Source: Syncephalis fuscata
Lineage: Eukaryota > Zoopagomycota > Zoopagomycetes > Zoopagales > Piptocephalidaceae
Length of the DNA: 64,000 nt
Assembly (NCBI GenBank): GCA_025786725.1
Contig: JAHLTZ010000005.1
Location: 1 to 64,000 of the forward strand
Direction of reading: 5' to 3'
Numbering within the stretch: position 1 is the first letter of the stretch; each line of letters starts with the position of its first letter. A model generated the notes under the pieces. It saw only the letters and a program-made list of their open reading frames with translations, was not told the origin of the DNA and made no database searches. Of the stretch, positions 49,822-61,066 are shown in pieces. Position numbers and translations under genes: made by a program.

Positions 49822-50711
49822 GACAGTTGATTGAAAGAAAGAAAGATCTCACGTGATTTGTTGTTGTTAAACATTTGGCGGACTCCTTTTATTCATCGGT
49901 CTTGCATGTGAATCCATCTATCATTGACACTCCTTAATTTTACTCTTACCCACACTCACTTTTACTTTTGCTTTCACTTATCGCCGACTCGCCTATTGAC
50001 TCACTCACTCGCTATTAGGAATATCTCTTGTTTCTACTGTCTGTACCTACACCTCTATCTAGTTATTTGATACTTGTCAGTATTACAGCTAATTCTTGTC
50101 CATCTAGTACTACTATAACTACAGCCTCATCTAAACGCTTCATCAGCGTTGCTATTGTTACGGGTGTGAAATAGAACTGCGTACGTGCGGGTACATTGCT
50201 GTAAATAGATTGTTCGTTGTCCTTCAAACTATTGCTAGCCAGCCAGCACTACACTACTTGACACAACACGCCTTATTGTTTAGAAGCACAAAAGTATAGT
50301 CAAGTAGGAGACTGGCGTCGTTGAGTGTGTATCTTCATTTCTCCTTGTCCTACAACAAGTAGCAACGAGGTAAGAGATATTTGTAGACTAAACAACACAC
50401 TATACGATTGGGTGGGGAACACGGGTGTGTGTGATTGGTCCATAGGCATATATCCAGTGGCGAGTATCTACACTCAAACGAGAGCGTCTCCGTATTTGAT
50501 TATCCGTATTCTCTACTATAAACGTTCTCAGCTTATCATTTAGCTTGCTGGTTTCATCGTAATTCTTTCTCTTTCCTTTTCCACTCTCTTCTAATCGCTG
50601 CATTACGCGAACATAGTCGTCTATTATACGTCATTAGCAAGTACTAACTACCATTGGCTGTGCCAGTAGTTTGTTTCTTTTATTCAGGAGTAGCAAGGTG
50701 GAAACGGCAGA
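49822..50711. promoter_or_regulatory. Divergent intergenic region, TFA2 to NOX
   Basis: About 890 bp upstream of both genes. It is less AT-rich than other spacers and has pyrimidine-rich tracts near 49930-50000. Short open frames here lack any motif. Confidence 0.4.
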
Positions 50712-52462
50712 ATGTTGAATCTTTATCAACAGTATCCGCAGGCGCCACAAGCCAAACAGACGTTAAAGTTTCGTTTGCAGGCCTGGATGGTTAACGATGG
50801 TAGGTTGTCGATGAGTTAATGCTGCAAGTGCTGCTGTGTATATGCATACAGACTATAACTAGATGCTACGTCATTTGCAGCTACGATGTGGTATGATGAT
50901 ATTGGCCTTACTAACACATAATCTATTATTTAGGCCAGAAAGTAGTATTTGTTGGCCTTTGGTCTATTGCTATGGCTATGGTTTTTGGAACTGCCTATAT
51001 CAATTATGCAGTTAGTGACAACTTCAAGACAATGCGCGGTCTATTTGGCACTGTGCCACTTTCGATAGCGCGTGCATCGGCTCTATGTCTTCACGCCTGC
51101 GCCAGTATTATTCTATTTCCCGTGTGCCGCAATGTCATTTCTCTTTTGCGTACCACGCCGCTTAACAGTGTTATTCCGTTCGATGACGCCATTCCCTTTC
51201 ATAAGGTTATCGCTTGGACCATTCTTTTCTTCTCGTTAATACACACTGGTGCACATGTAGTCAACTATGCTACATTGGCCCAAAAGATGCCAGAGAATGG
51301 CAACTGGGCCGTCCAATGGTTTACTAATGGTCCTGGATATACTGGCAATATTATGTTGATTTCCTTAATCGCTATTGTAACAACTGCCATCAAGAAGGTG
51401 CGCCGGCGCAACTTTGAGGTGTTTTGGTATACCCATCACTTGTTTATTGTCTTCTTTGGCTTCTGGGCCTTCCACGGTGCATTCTGTGTCGTGCAGCCTG
51501 ACCGTGAACCAAAATGTGCTAATGCCGCTGCTTTCTGGAAGTACTGGTTAGCCAATGGTCTTATGTATTTGGCCGAGCGTGTATTGCGTGAATGGCGCGG
51601 TCGTGAATCCACCATTATCACAAAGGTAGTTATGCATCCATCGAATGTCGTAGAGGTCCAAATCAAAAAGCCAACTTGCCGCACCAAGGCTGGTCAGTAC
51701 ATTTTCCTTTGCTGCCCAGAAGTAAGTCTTTGGCAATGGCATCCATTCACGCTTACGTCGGCACCAGAAGAAGATTTTATTTCTGTCCATATTCGTGTTG
51801 TGGGCGATTTCACACGTGAATTTGCAAGCAAGCTTGGATGTGACGTAAATAGCAAAAATCCAAAGAGCTCTAACCAAGATGGTGATATTAACCGTCTATT
51901 GCCTCGTCTAATGATTGATGGACCATTTGGATCGGCTAGTGAAGATGTGTTCAAATTTGAAGTTGCTATGCTGTTTGGCGCGGGTATTGGTGTTACACCA
52001 TTTGCTTCTATTCTTAAATCGATCTGGTATCGAATGAACTACCCCACTCAGTCCACCAAATTAACCAAAGTATACTTCTTCTGGGTCTGCCGTGACTATC
52101 AAGCATTTGAGTGGTTCCAAGACTTGCTTAAGGCCATTGAAGACGAAGATGTTGAACAGTATATTGAGATTCATACATACTTGACGGGCCGTCTTAAGGA
52201 AGATCAAATTCACAACGTGATTCAAAACGACGAAGAAGGTTTTGAGGATGCTGTGACGGGTCTACGTGCTCCTACGCATTATGGCCGTCCCAACTTGGAT
52301 CAAATCTTTAGCGGTGTTGCTCATCATCATCCTGAGACCGATGTGGGTGTCTTCTTCTGTGGTCCTAAGCCTCTTGGACGTCAGCTGCATCTGGCTTCAA
52401 ACAAGTATACGCAACCTACTAAAGAAGGCACACGATTCTTTTACAACAAGGAGAATTTCTAG
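50712..52462 (+). CDS. NADPH oxidase (NoxA/gp91phox family)
   Basis: Membrane enzyme producing superoxide from NADPH. Two exons, 50712-50799 and 50934-52462, give 538 residues, close to fungal NoxA. Six TM helices form the ferric-reductase domain. Likely haem ligands are the His residues in IPFHKVIAW/LIHTGAHVVN and WYTHHLFIV, with FHGAF following. The FAD site is WQWHPFTLTSAPEED. The NADPH-binding segment is LFGAGIGVTPFASILKSIWY, then VYFFWVCRD, and FFCGPKPLGRQLHL. The C-terminus ends RFFYNKENF, the canonical NOX ending. There is no EF-hand extension. In fungi such oxidases drive differentiation and need NoxR/p67-type regulators, not seen here. The reading frame is intact. Confidence 0.95.
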
Positions 52463-53565
52463 TTGGCAAAAAAGGAATATAACCACGAGGGGAGAAGCTA
52501 GAGAGATTGACGCTGATTTGCATTGTGGATCATATATACACAACAGTTAATAGTAATAGTAATAATAACAGTAATAAAGCGACACTAAATATTTTTGGTC
52601 ATTAAATTAAATTGTATTTATCTTGAATTATTTATTTTATAAATAGAAGGCATAAAAGCAAATGAAAACAGTATTGCTATCTGGTGAGTATATAAGTTCA
52701 GCCAAACGTTAATAGAGCATAATATGGCTCTGTTTGATGTGTCATTTAAGAATAATAGAATAAAGTGTCAAAGCTGTAATGTATAATTCAATAAATAAAG
52801 TAAATTGAAATCTATAATAATTAACATTTAGAAAGTATACAATAGAAAGATATATAATAGCAGAATGATACAATGGAATGCAATATATTAATGCTAAATG
52901 AGACAGGTGTTATGTAATTGATACATTTTATTTAACATATTAAATAAATATTAAAAATCACATTCTTTTAGTTTTAAAAGTAAAAATGAAATAAAAACTA
53001 ACAAACATATTAGTGCAATAACAGCAGCAGGAATCAATAAAATAATTGATTAAATAAACCACTAATCTTACTGTTAAAGTAGATGGCGTGAATGTAGTTG
53101 TATTAAATATACTCAATTGTAGTTTATTAATATTTGCAAGAAAAGTTTTATTTCTGACTAACTACCAAAAAAGTACATTACATCTAATAGTATGGCACAA
53201 ACTAAATAATGTATGTAGCAGAAAATCAGTGGCATGTATTACAGTTAACAAATAAATTAGATGGACAGTCGGCCATCATGTCTATTTGCTGTTATAAAGC
53301 ATCCTGAAACGATAATTGAGCAATCTTTAATGATCATCAGTAAAGATTGACACGATATTTACAAAGTGGTTACTGATACGCTAAATTTAAAATACTCAAA
53401 TACAGCATTGCAACTAATTAGCTTGGATTTTTGTTTAATAATATAAGATAAGATTTTAGCAATGTTAAATATTAATTTATTTTAGTTCAACACTCTATTT
53501 GTGTATTACTACGCGATTGTATGTCTACGGCTTACAAGTGGGTGGTAAGCTGGTGGTTGCTACGC
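52463..53565. other. AT-rich intergenic region
   Basis: Convergent spacer between NOX and M36 copy 3. Low-complexity AT sequence with no coding signal. Confidence 0.5.
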
Positions 53566-55484
53566 TCAAAGACCTCTACTAACAGCACCATAGCCAAGAC
53601 CTCGTTTGGCAAATCCGCGCCAGATTTCACAGGCATGTTTACCACCGGTCAATTGCTTTTCGGCTTGAATGATGGCATCTCGAGCTTGAACAAAAGTTGG
53701 ATCACATGGTTGTAATTTCATACCATCAATCACAACTTGAAGTAAAAGAGTGTTGCCTTTGGTAAGATCGGGAGTGTATATGTTTGTCTGGAATCCTAGC
53801 TTGTTAACAAGATTCCAGTAGACTTCATATAGCATTACGGCCCAGTTCTCACCAATATCGTGTGGTTCAAACTTTTGTCCGGGTTTGTTGAAATCATTAA
53901 ATGATTTTGGATTTGTAGTCAGGCTAGTTGAGTATGGATAATGACGGATATTTCTACCAGCAACGTGTCTACCCATTTCAACATTTTTGGTGGACTTATC
54001 AGATGCTTTCATCTCAAGCCAGTAGGCAAAGAAGTCACTCCAACCTTCACCCATGCCTCTAGCTTCGGGATTCGCTAAGCAGCCGCGTTTTCCACTACCA
54101 CCGGTTAGTCGGCCAGATATACCATGGCCATATTCGTGTGAAATAATTTCGTTGCTAAAATCTCCGTCGCGACCTGGTCTTATCGCGTCGAAGGCAAACA
54201 TTGCTATCGTTGGTCGTTCACCATCAACTGTTTCTGTAAAGAATGCATTGCCACGCAAGCCTGGAGAATCATAACCTTGCAATGCTTGAGCAGCTACAGC
54301 GTCGCCACCCCTACCACCTTTGTTGCCATTGTCTTCTTGGAAGTTGCCAGCAGCTTCATTGAAACCATATTTATAGAAAATGTCGTGCATACTGTTAGTA
54401 ACGTAGAACAGATTGGTAACAGCTGCGTTGGCATTGTCCTTTGGTGCTTTTCTAGGGTCATATGGAAAGTTAAAATTTAGACTACTTCCACCATCTGGAC
54501 GGGGATTGTTTTTCCAATTATTTTCACTATCATCAACCACATCTCCTATTCTGCTTCTGACATTGTAGTTGGCCTGAGCAAATACATTGTTACCAACTGT
54601 GGTAGTGAATTTTTTGCTTCCCTGTGTGTGCCAGCCATTTGGTGATGCAATCTTGTCGGCTGGGTCTGTGACAACCTGGCGTGGGTATCAATAGATTATT
54701 GTCGCCAATTTTAACAACATTGTAACTGGCAAAAGACATCAAATCCTTCAATGCAAGTATTTTGGTGCCATCAGCCGATACATGGGCTAAGAAATGGTTA
54801 AGCGGCATCTTGACTGTAAATCCCAAGCGGGTTCCACTTCATTGGCACTTGTTTGGATGTATGATTGTGACACTTGTACTGCAGATGTGGCAAAGTCAAC
54901 ATTCTTAAGCAGATATGACTGGCCATTGCCTGCAGATTTGGCCTGTGGTACAGTTTGGACCTTGCTGGCATCGAATTGCTGTTTGATGTGCGCGGCAAGT
55001 TTACCCAATGCATCAGCAGGAGAAACAAATCCGGTAGTCTGGCTATCCCATGTTTTGAGTGGTTTAGCTACAAACTGGTTAGCTTTGTTGGTCTTGAAGA
55101 AGCTGTCGTCATAAGCAATGATCTTGTTTGCTTTGTCGACGTGAATACCCACAACACCATTCGAAACGTTAATGTCTTTGATGGTTTGCTGAAGATAGAC
55201 ATGAGTGGTACCGCTGGGCTCGGACTTGTGTGAGGTGGTCATAATAAAGTCGCCATTCTTGATATGGAGCTGGGAACGAACAAATTCAAGTGCAGCTTCT
55301 TGTGCACTTTGAGGTGCGAATGACGCGGTGGCTTGTAGGTGCTTAGATCGGGCGACAGATCGCGGACTGCAGAAGCGACGTTAATCTTAGGAATGATAGA
55401 GTCAACCTCAACTCGTTGGTTGTCACATGAAACGACGCTGACGGATGCCAGGATCAACGAGGCAATAAGTAGGTCGATATGCAT
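53566..55484 (-). pseudogene. M36 fungalysin metallopeptidase, copy 3 (inverted), frameshifted propeptide
   Basis: A diverged paralogue of copies 1 and 2 on the opposite strand. The start at 55484 reads MHIDLLIASLILASVSVVSC, a signal peptide. One base is missing near 55325 (ccaccgcg against ccaccagcg), a second near 54820 (one A short in GGAATTT), and at least two near 54675-54700. From about 54670 to the stop at 53566 the catalytic domain is uninterrupted: FYVTNSMHDIFYKYG, GGRGGDAVAAQAL, zinc site SHEYGHGISGRL, third-ligand segment ARGMGEGWSDFFAYW, and [13 protein letters not shown]. It lacks the C-terminal extension of copies 1 and 2. All four disruptions fall in the propeptide or just after it, in short runs, so sequence error cannot be excluded. 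Confidence 0.83.
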
Positions 55485-55678
55485 GTTGGTGATAGAAAAC
55501 GAAGAGTCGTGATACGCAAATTGATCAGATAAAAAGGCTGCTTAAAACCAGTGATTTCAAAGACAGCGTAATCGTAAGTTGGGTTGTCGTAAGTGGATCA
55601 CGTAATTGTTAAAATGTTGAACGTAAAATTGATGGTGTATAGTTATAATGTTTTACAAAAATACTGCAACAAGCACGA

Positions 55679-55686
55679 CTTTTATA
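55679..55686 (-). promoter_or_regulatory. TATA box of M36 copy 3
   Basis: TATAAAAG on the minus strand lies 194 bp upstream of the start codon. The following GTATTTTTGTAAA is shared with copy 4. Confidence 0.6.
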
Positions 55687-56061
55687 ATGAGCGCCGTATC
55701 TGTGCGATGAAATTTGAGCTTGTAAAACAGTAGAACATAGTCACATACTACCGATGGGTTGACACTGGATATCCAGTATAACCAATTGTTGGCTTGTAAC
55801 AAGTACCCCTATACTATACACAATTTACTAGTGTTAGCTAGTCATATCCCAGAATATGTGTATTAAATTAATAAGGCCTCGAATTAGACGGTTTCACAGT
55901 AAGTGCTTTATACGGCGCAGTAGAATATTTGATATTTTCTATTCTTTGTTTAATATGCGTTTCATATACAAGCGAACAAATTAGATAGAAATCCAGTTAT
56001 GTATACAATGGTATTTAATTTTATAAAAACTTGGGGCCCCATCAGATGTTTCAGCATCTCG

Positions 56062-56178
56062 AGGTTCCTTGTTGCGAGTACTTTGAAATTTTTTTACCAC
56101 AAGCACTTTAAGGTTCCTTATTGCAAGCACTTTGAGGTTTTTTATCGCAGGCACCTTAAAGTTTCTTTATCGCAATTG
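56062..56178. repeat. Degenerate 24-bp tandem repeat, about 4.7 units
   Basis: The unit is approximately aggttccttattgcaagcac plus tttg. Unit 2 has one extra T. The plus-strand frame encodes octapeptides such as VPYCKHFE and VFYRRHLK. No start or longer protein context supports translation. Confidence 0.7.
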
Positions 56179-57501
56179 CTATCAGTAAATATTCAAGTGT
56201 ACTAGTAATATAGGCCTGAAATGAAACTTGACGTAGAAAACTGTAGCAGATTTAATGACGGGTTGTTTGAAATTTTAAAGCACTCTTTAGCGAATGGTTG
56301 TCTTTAACAATCAGCTACTCCGTATTTGAATAAACGACAAGCTACAAGACAGTTTTGAATTCAAATCTGTTGTATTTGTACCAAGTTTTATGTAGCTAAA
56401 TCATTAGCTTAATAATTTAAGTTGTGGATACAATGATATTAATTTACGGTTGCATACTGCGTAATTTAAATACGTATTAAATTGATATTTTATGTGCACT
56501 AGAAGCACAAATAGCACTTTTTAAAATTGATACATGTATTTTAGCTAAGACAGTTTTGACAATTAAGCTAGCAAATTAGAATAAGAATCAAATGACAGTC
56601 TACATTACTATTCAGTGTACTGGGATGCTTAGAAGTATATGGTATAATGAATCCACAGATGAGTGTCGATCGGTGTATATGTACATAAACTGGTCAATCA
56701 CTCAAGTGTTTGCTAAAGCAGTTAAGTTTGTTGAGTTGTAACACGAAAAGTGTAACACTACAAAGAATATCTACAATCTTACTAGTTGACTAATTTAATG
56801 ATTGTAGCACTGTGATCATCACTATGGTCTTGACTTGAGGTAGATCGCGTATTCTACCTAATAATATGTCGATCTGCTTTTCTGTTGATATGGGTAATGC
56901 AATAATAAATTATAATTTTCTACTCATGATCCATTTCAATAGCTGCTATAAAATACCACTAGCAATTATACTGATGCTGGATATTTGGTGGTAACTATGG
57001 TTCTAGATTTTTATATCGTGCTATTGCCATATTGGGTAATTACTAACGATTAATTATTTCCCACACTAAGAATTTAACTTTGCACATTCTTTTACCATAT
57101 TAATGCTATATTTTACTTGCTCAAAAACAGCTATATAGCTGATTAGTTTACTATCAACAAAAAATATCTGTGATCTTGTAACTCATGTCTTTGTGCATGT
57201 ATATGTGTTTATAATAACTGCTGTATTTTATAGTATTTTTATAATTTGTTTAGCATCGTTTCGTATCTTTAGTAATATAAAATAAATACTTCAGCTATAT
57301 AGTTGAATGGTGTGACAGTGTGATAAAAATCGTAATATCGATCAGTATACCGATGTAGTTATTATGACGTTTGAGTGGGAAAGTCAAAAAGAGATACACG
57401 CATTTGTGTAACCGATATGGCGTAAATAGAATACAGCAGCGCAAAATCGCGCACGTCCTTTCTTTTGATTTTCACCAACTATTGTCCGCCCTGTCTATTG
57501 A

Positions 57502-59593
57502 ATGGTAATCTTAGCGCTACTGTTTCTAGTCAACCATGTCCTTAGGTATCCTAGTGGAATTTTATGGCAGAACCATGATGTCTTACTGTGTCTATGTTGC
57601 TTTATGGAGGACAAAGAGCTGATGGCTTTTGCCAACAGCTGTCGATTTATTCACCAAGCGATAGTTGATCGACCTACTATTGGGAACGACAATATAAGCA
57701 GAGTTTCCACTAGGTGATCAGCGCGAACAAAAATGGCTTACATGGTATAATTGGATATCACTAGCAACAAAATCAAAAAACTCTACATCCAATACAAACC
57801 AGACAAAACAAGGACATTTATTGCCATCTACTATTACAGCATATGGCAATAGCAATGATAATATAGACTACCTGTTAACGATTTGCTGTCTGCTTCGAAT
57901 TTCAGTACCACTCGATGGTTTTACACTTATTATCGACGTCGGCAAACGAATCACAACTTTATGGCAGGCAGATTCAAAGAGCAATATGCCATTTACCAGT
58001 TAATAAAAGCGCACCACTGGAACTGACTGCCATAAACCCGTGGAACGCATTGATATTAGACAAACAAGAATCAGAAATCTGGTCAATTCAACATGATGAT
58101 TTTAACAAGAAAAGTGAACAAAATAGCAAGGAGTTAGCTTGGAAAAAACTGACAATTCCTTTACGGGCACGTCCATTTAATAGTGGTGTTCGAATTAATT
58201 CGGTATATGGCGCAAACAGATTCGTTGTGGCCTATGTTGATATAATAACATATGATACGGAACTCCGTGTGACCGCTGGCAGTCCAATAGGTAGCTAACA
58301 ATTACTAACAATAATAACTGCACAGGTATTTACTAATGTCATTGAAATAATATATTTAGCTGAAATGAAAGCATTGCACATTGGCGAAAATAAATCTAAA
58401 AATTCTATTGCTTTAGATGGCCACTCCAACATTTTAAGGTCTAATGGGTCTATCAAGAAACGAATAGCTCAAGTGCAAGAAGCCATTGTAGTGTGGTCTA
58501 ATACTGACGACTCAGTCTCTGATATTATTTATCTTGAAGATCAAAATGATGACGAGCAAGAATCATGTATAGATAGATTTTTTGATATTTATAATGATTG
58601 GATACTCTTACGTACCACTTATGAAAACCATCCATATCGCGCATTTGATTTATTTGATTTAGAAGGGAGCAAGTGGATAAAAGGTCCAAAAATGCAGATG
58701 CCTGGTTCTGATGCCTGCATTCAGTTTGCATCTCACAATCAATGCCAATTGCTAACGTGGTCGATAATGCCTAGCCCAATGGAAGATGGAAATACACCTA
58801 CGACTGAAGCTGCTCAAACCTTGCATGCCACTGGCAGGGACAACGAATCATTAAATCTCCAATGGGAAGCATTTGATTTTCAAAAAGATCAACATCGGTG
58901 TGAAAAAATTTTATCGGGTCAGGTCAGCATTCCGTATTGTCCGAACGCCGTCATTAGGGCCGATATGTAACAGAGAAGATGTGTCTAATTACTGTATGGA
59001 ACGAAAAAAAGAAATTTACACGCAATGATAAAACATTTGGCTGTTTATTATCTTTGTTTGCATTAGGAAAGTCTGCACCAAATGACTCGGCACAGTCTTT
59101 GTTTGATGCTAGAGATTATGGCCCATTACTGCCAATCGATAGCTCTGACCAAGGGCGCATATTGTGGAGCCGGCCTATACTTAGCAGAGGTGTTACAAAT
59201 CTATACAGCGAAAAGCTGATTACCGTCCAGAACTATAGGTCAGTCGATGTATTGGATGCTCGCAATGGAAATCTGCTGCGTTCAATCACTTGTCCATACT
59301 ATGTGGTGTTTAATCCCTTTCTTGGATCTTTCTGTGCGATGCTTGGTGGTGAATCTGGAGAAAGCTGGCTTGTTGATGCGCACACCGGACGTATTTACAG
59401 CTTGATGAGTCATCTTATCCACAGAAAAACTGAAGATGGAAAAGAAGACAAGCCTTTAGACCTCAGCGAAATAACACTTTCAGAGCCAAGTAGACAAAAG
59501 ACAAGGATACCATTTGCGTGTCGTTTATCAAATGTTGCCATTGGTTGGATTGACAAACAGGGTGGCAGCTTATATGAATCGTATATGTTTTAA
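57502..59593 (+). pseudogene. F-box protein with C-terminal repeat/propeller-like region, several frameshifts
   Basis: The N-terminal part resembles an F-box: ILWQNHDVLLCLCCFMEDKELMAFANSCRFIHQAIVDRPTI. It continues, after two missing bases (near 57680 and 57706, both in short homopolymers), as WERQYKQSFPLGDQREQKWLTWYNW. Other frames then carry WFYTYYRRRQTNHNF, LELTAINPWNALILDKQESEIWS, and after an apparent intron (58293-58359) long open stretches 58360-58970 and 58979-59593. A final break lies near 58966. The C-terminal part has RSVDVLDARNGNLLRSI and WLVDAHTGRIYSL, reminiscent of beta-propeller blades. Such proteins usually bring substrates to SCF ubiquitin ligases. At least four indels are needed to restore one frame, so this is either a decayed gene or poorly polished sequence. 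The exact start is uncertain. Confidence 0.6.
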
Positions 59594-60621
59594 ATAAAAA
59601 GTATTAGTTAAAAACATTTAATACAAACTATTACATACTGTGTATTTAAACATCTTGGTCAAATATTTGACATTTTAAACTGTGCATAATTGCCAATATT
59701 GTGCATTTAAGTATTTTCAGATAGTAATTAGATAATATTAATGCTGCTAAGATGTTATATGTTTAGTATCAAAGTTTGATTTAATATGAATTGAATGCCT
59801 GATTCTATGTTGTTTTGGCTGTATCTTCCATGTATACCAGATAAGTAATCGTAAATTAAAACTATAAAGTACTCTCTTTTACACTGTTATTCATTGGTTA
59901 GTAATATAAAATAAATCACTTTATGATACGATTTTTATTATGCTATTATGCATTTCAGTCATGAACTATCGTGCTGCTGCAGCTGCTGTGACATTATATA
60001 TGCAAGGATAGTCTATGATTATTCAAATCACCACAATATACAGCAGCAACCATTACAGGCATTCTTTATTTACATATGCGTACATTATACCCGATAACCA
60101 AGCAGCTGAATGCCACACACACAAATGATTTATTTTGCTGAATTTACTTGTAATAGTACAAGCTTGTATTTTAGTATCAATTGTTGTTATAATACATTAC
60201 CGTTAGATATTAAATGGTAAGTGCAGCCATATCTAATACATTCAGTTTATTTAATGCATCACACCAATTAGAACATCATTGCAATGCAATAATATTGAAG
60301 CTATACTATGTCTAGTTATATTATGTATGCTATGTGTTTTCATATGAATACTACGCGTGTAACTATGAAAATATGTATTATAAATTTATTATTATGTTCA
60401 TAAATTTATAGCAACTATGCTATATTTCTTACAACTCGGACGAATGCGATTGACATTGTTTTGCATAGTTACTATGATGAAAGTTAGACAGTTTATTACT
60501 ATTGCCTTTTGAAATTGGCAGATTGTGTGCGCGTAGATATACTAAGAATTGCTATGTTTGCACCAGACTGACTATTTCTGAATAAAAATGTGTTAGCCAT
60601 ATCATGCATTAAAGCGTTTTC
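59594..60621. other. AT-rich intergenic region
   Basis: No gene is seen. It lies between the F-box gene and the small Cys-rich secreted gene, which converge. Confidence 0.5.
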
Positions 60622-61066
60622 CTAATACTTACAATTGTCGCATTCCTTGTGACCATTGTCTCTGTTGAGTCGGCAAGAACCATTCCTGCATTGATCGGAG
60701 CTATAGCATCTTTCGCCTCTGCCAAGATCGTATCTATCCTCTTTGTTGCTGTTATTGTTACATTCTCTGTCCATGTCCCTTTTGCTGCTGAAGCGATTGA
60801 AATCATCGCATACCTTTTCCATATGTCGGCTTCTCGAACGACTGTTTCCCCTGCATTGTCTTTCCAAACTGTACCAGCCACCGTTATTTTCCACAGTGCG
60901 GCATTCATCGGACATATCTATTATAAAACAGACGCTAGGTTAAGTCCTGAACAATAATGCTATTATTATAAACCATCTTACTGTTATTTTTTGCCTCTGC
61001 TACCGAATATACACTTGCGAGGGCACCGATAACGATGGTGGCAACGAATAGGTTGTTGAAATGCAT
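60622..61066 (-). CDS. Small secreted Cys-rich protein
   Basis: The start at 61064-61066 opens MHFNNLFVATIVIGALASVYS, a clear signal peptide with a cut expected after VAEA. A 66-nt intron (gtaaga donor, 60917-60982 approximately) joins AKNN to MSDECRTVENNGGW. The mature part of about 100 residues is rich in Cys, Arg and Asn: LERQCRGNSRSRSRHMEKVC, then RECNNNSNKEDRYDLG, then RCYSSDQCRNGSC and KECDNCKY. Nine Cys are visible. The ending TGTAAGTATTAG contains a potential gtaagt donor, so an alternative last exon (about 60540-60560, adding VWCKHSNS) is possible. I do not recognise the family. The signal peptide, size and Cys content fit secreted effector-like or antimicrobial proteins. Confidence 0.65.

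Larger units (their letters stand above)
55485..57501. other. AT-rich intergenic region with 24-bp repeat
   Basis: About 2 kb without a recognisable gene apart from the M36 copy 3 promoter and a short tandem repeat at 56062-56178. The stretch 57100-57460 is AT-rich leader to the F-box gene. Confidence 0.45.
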
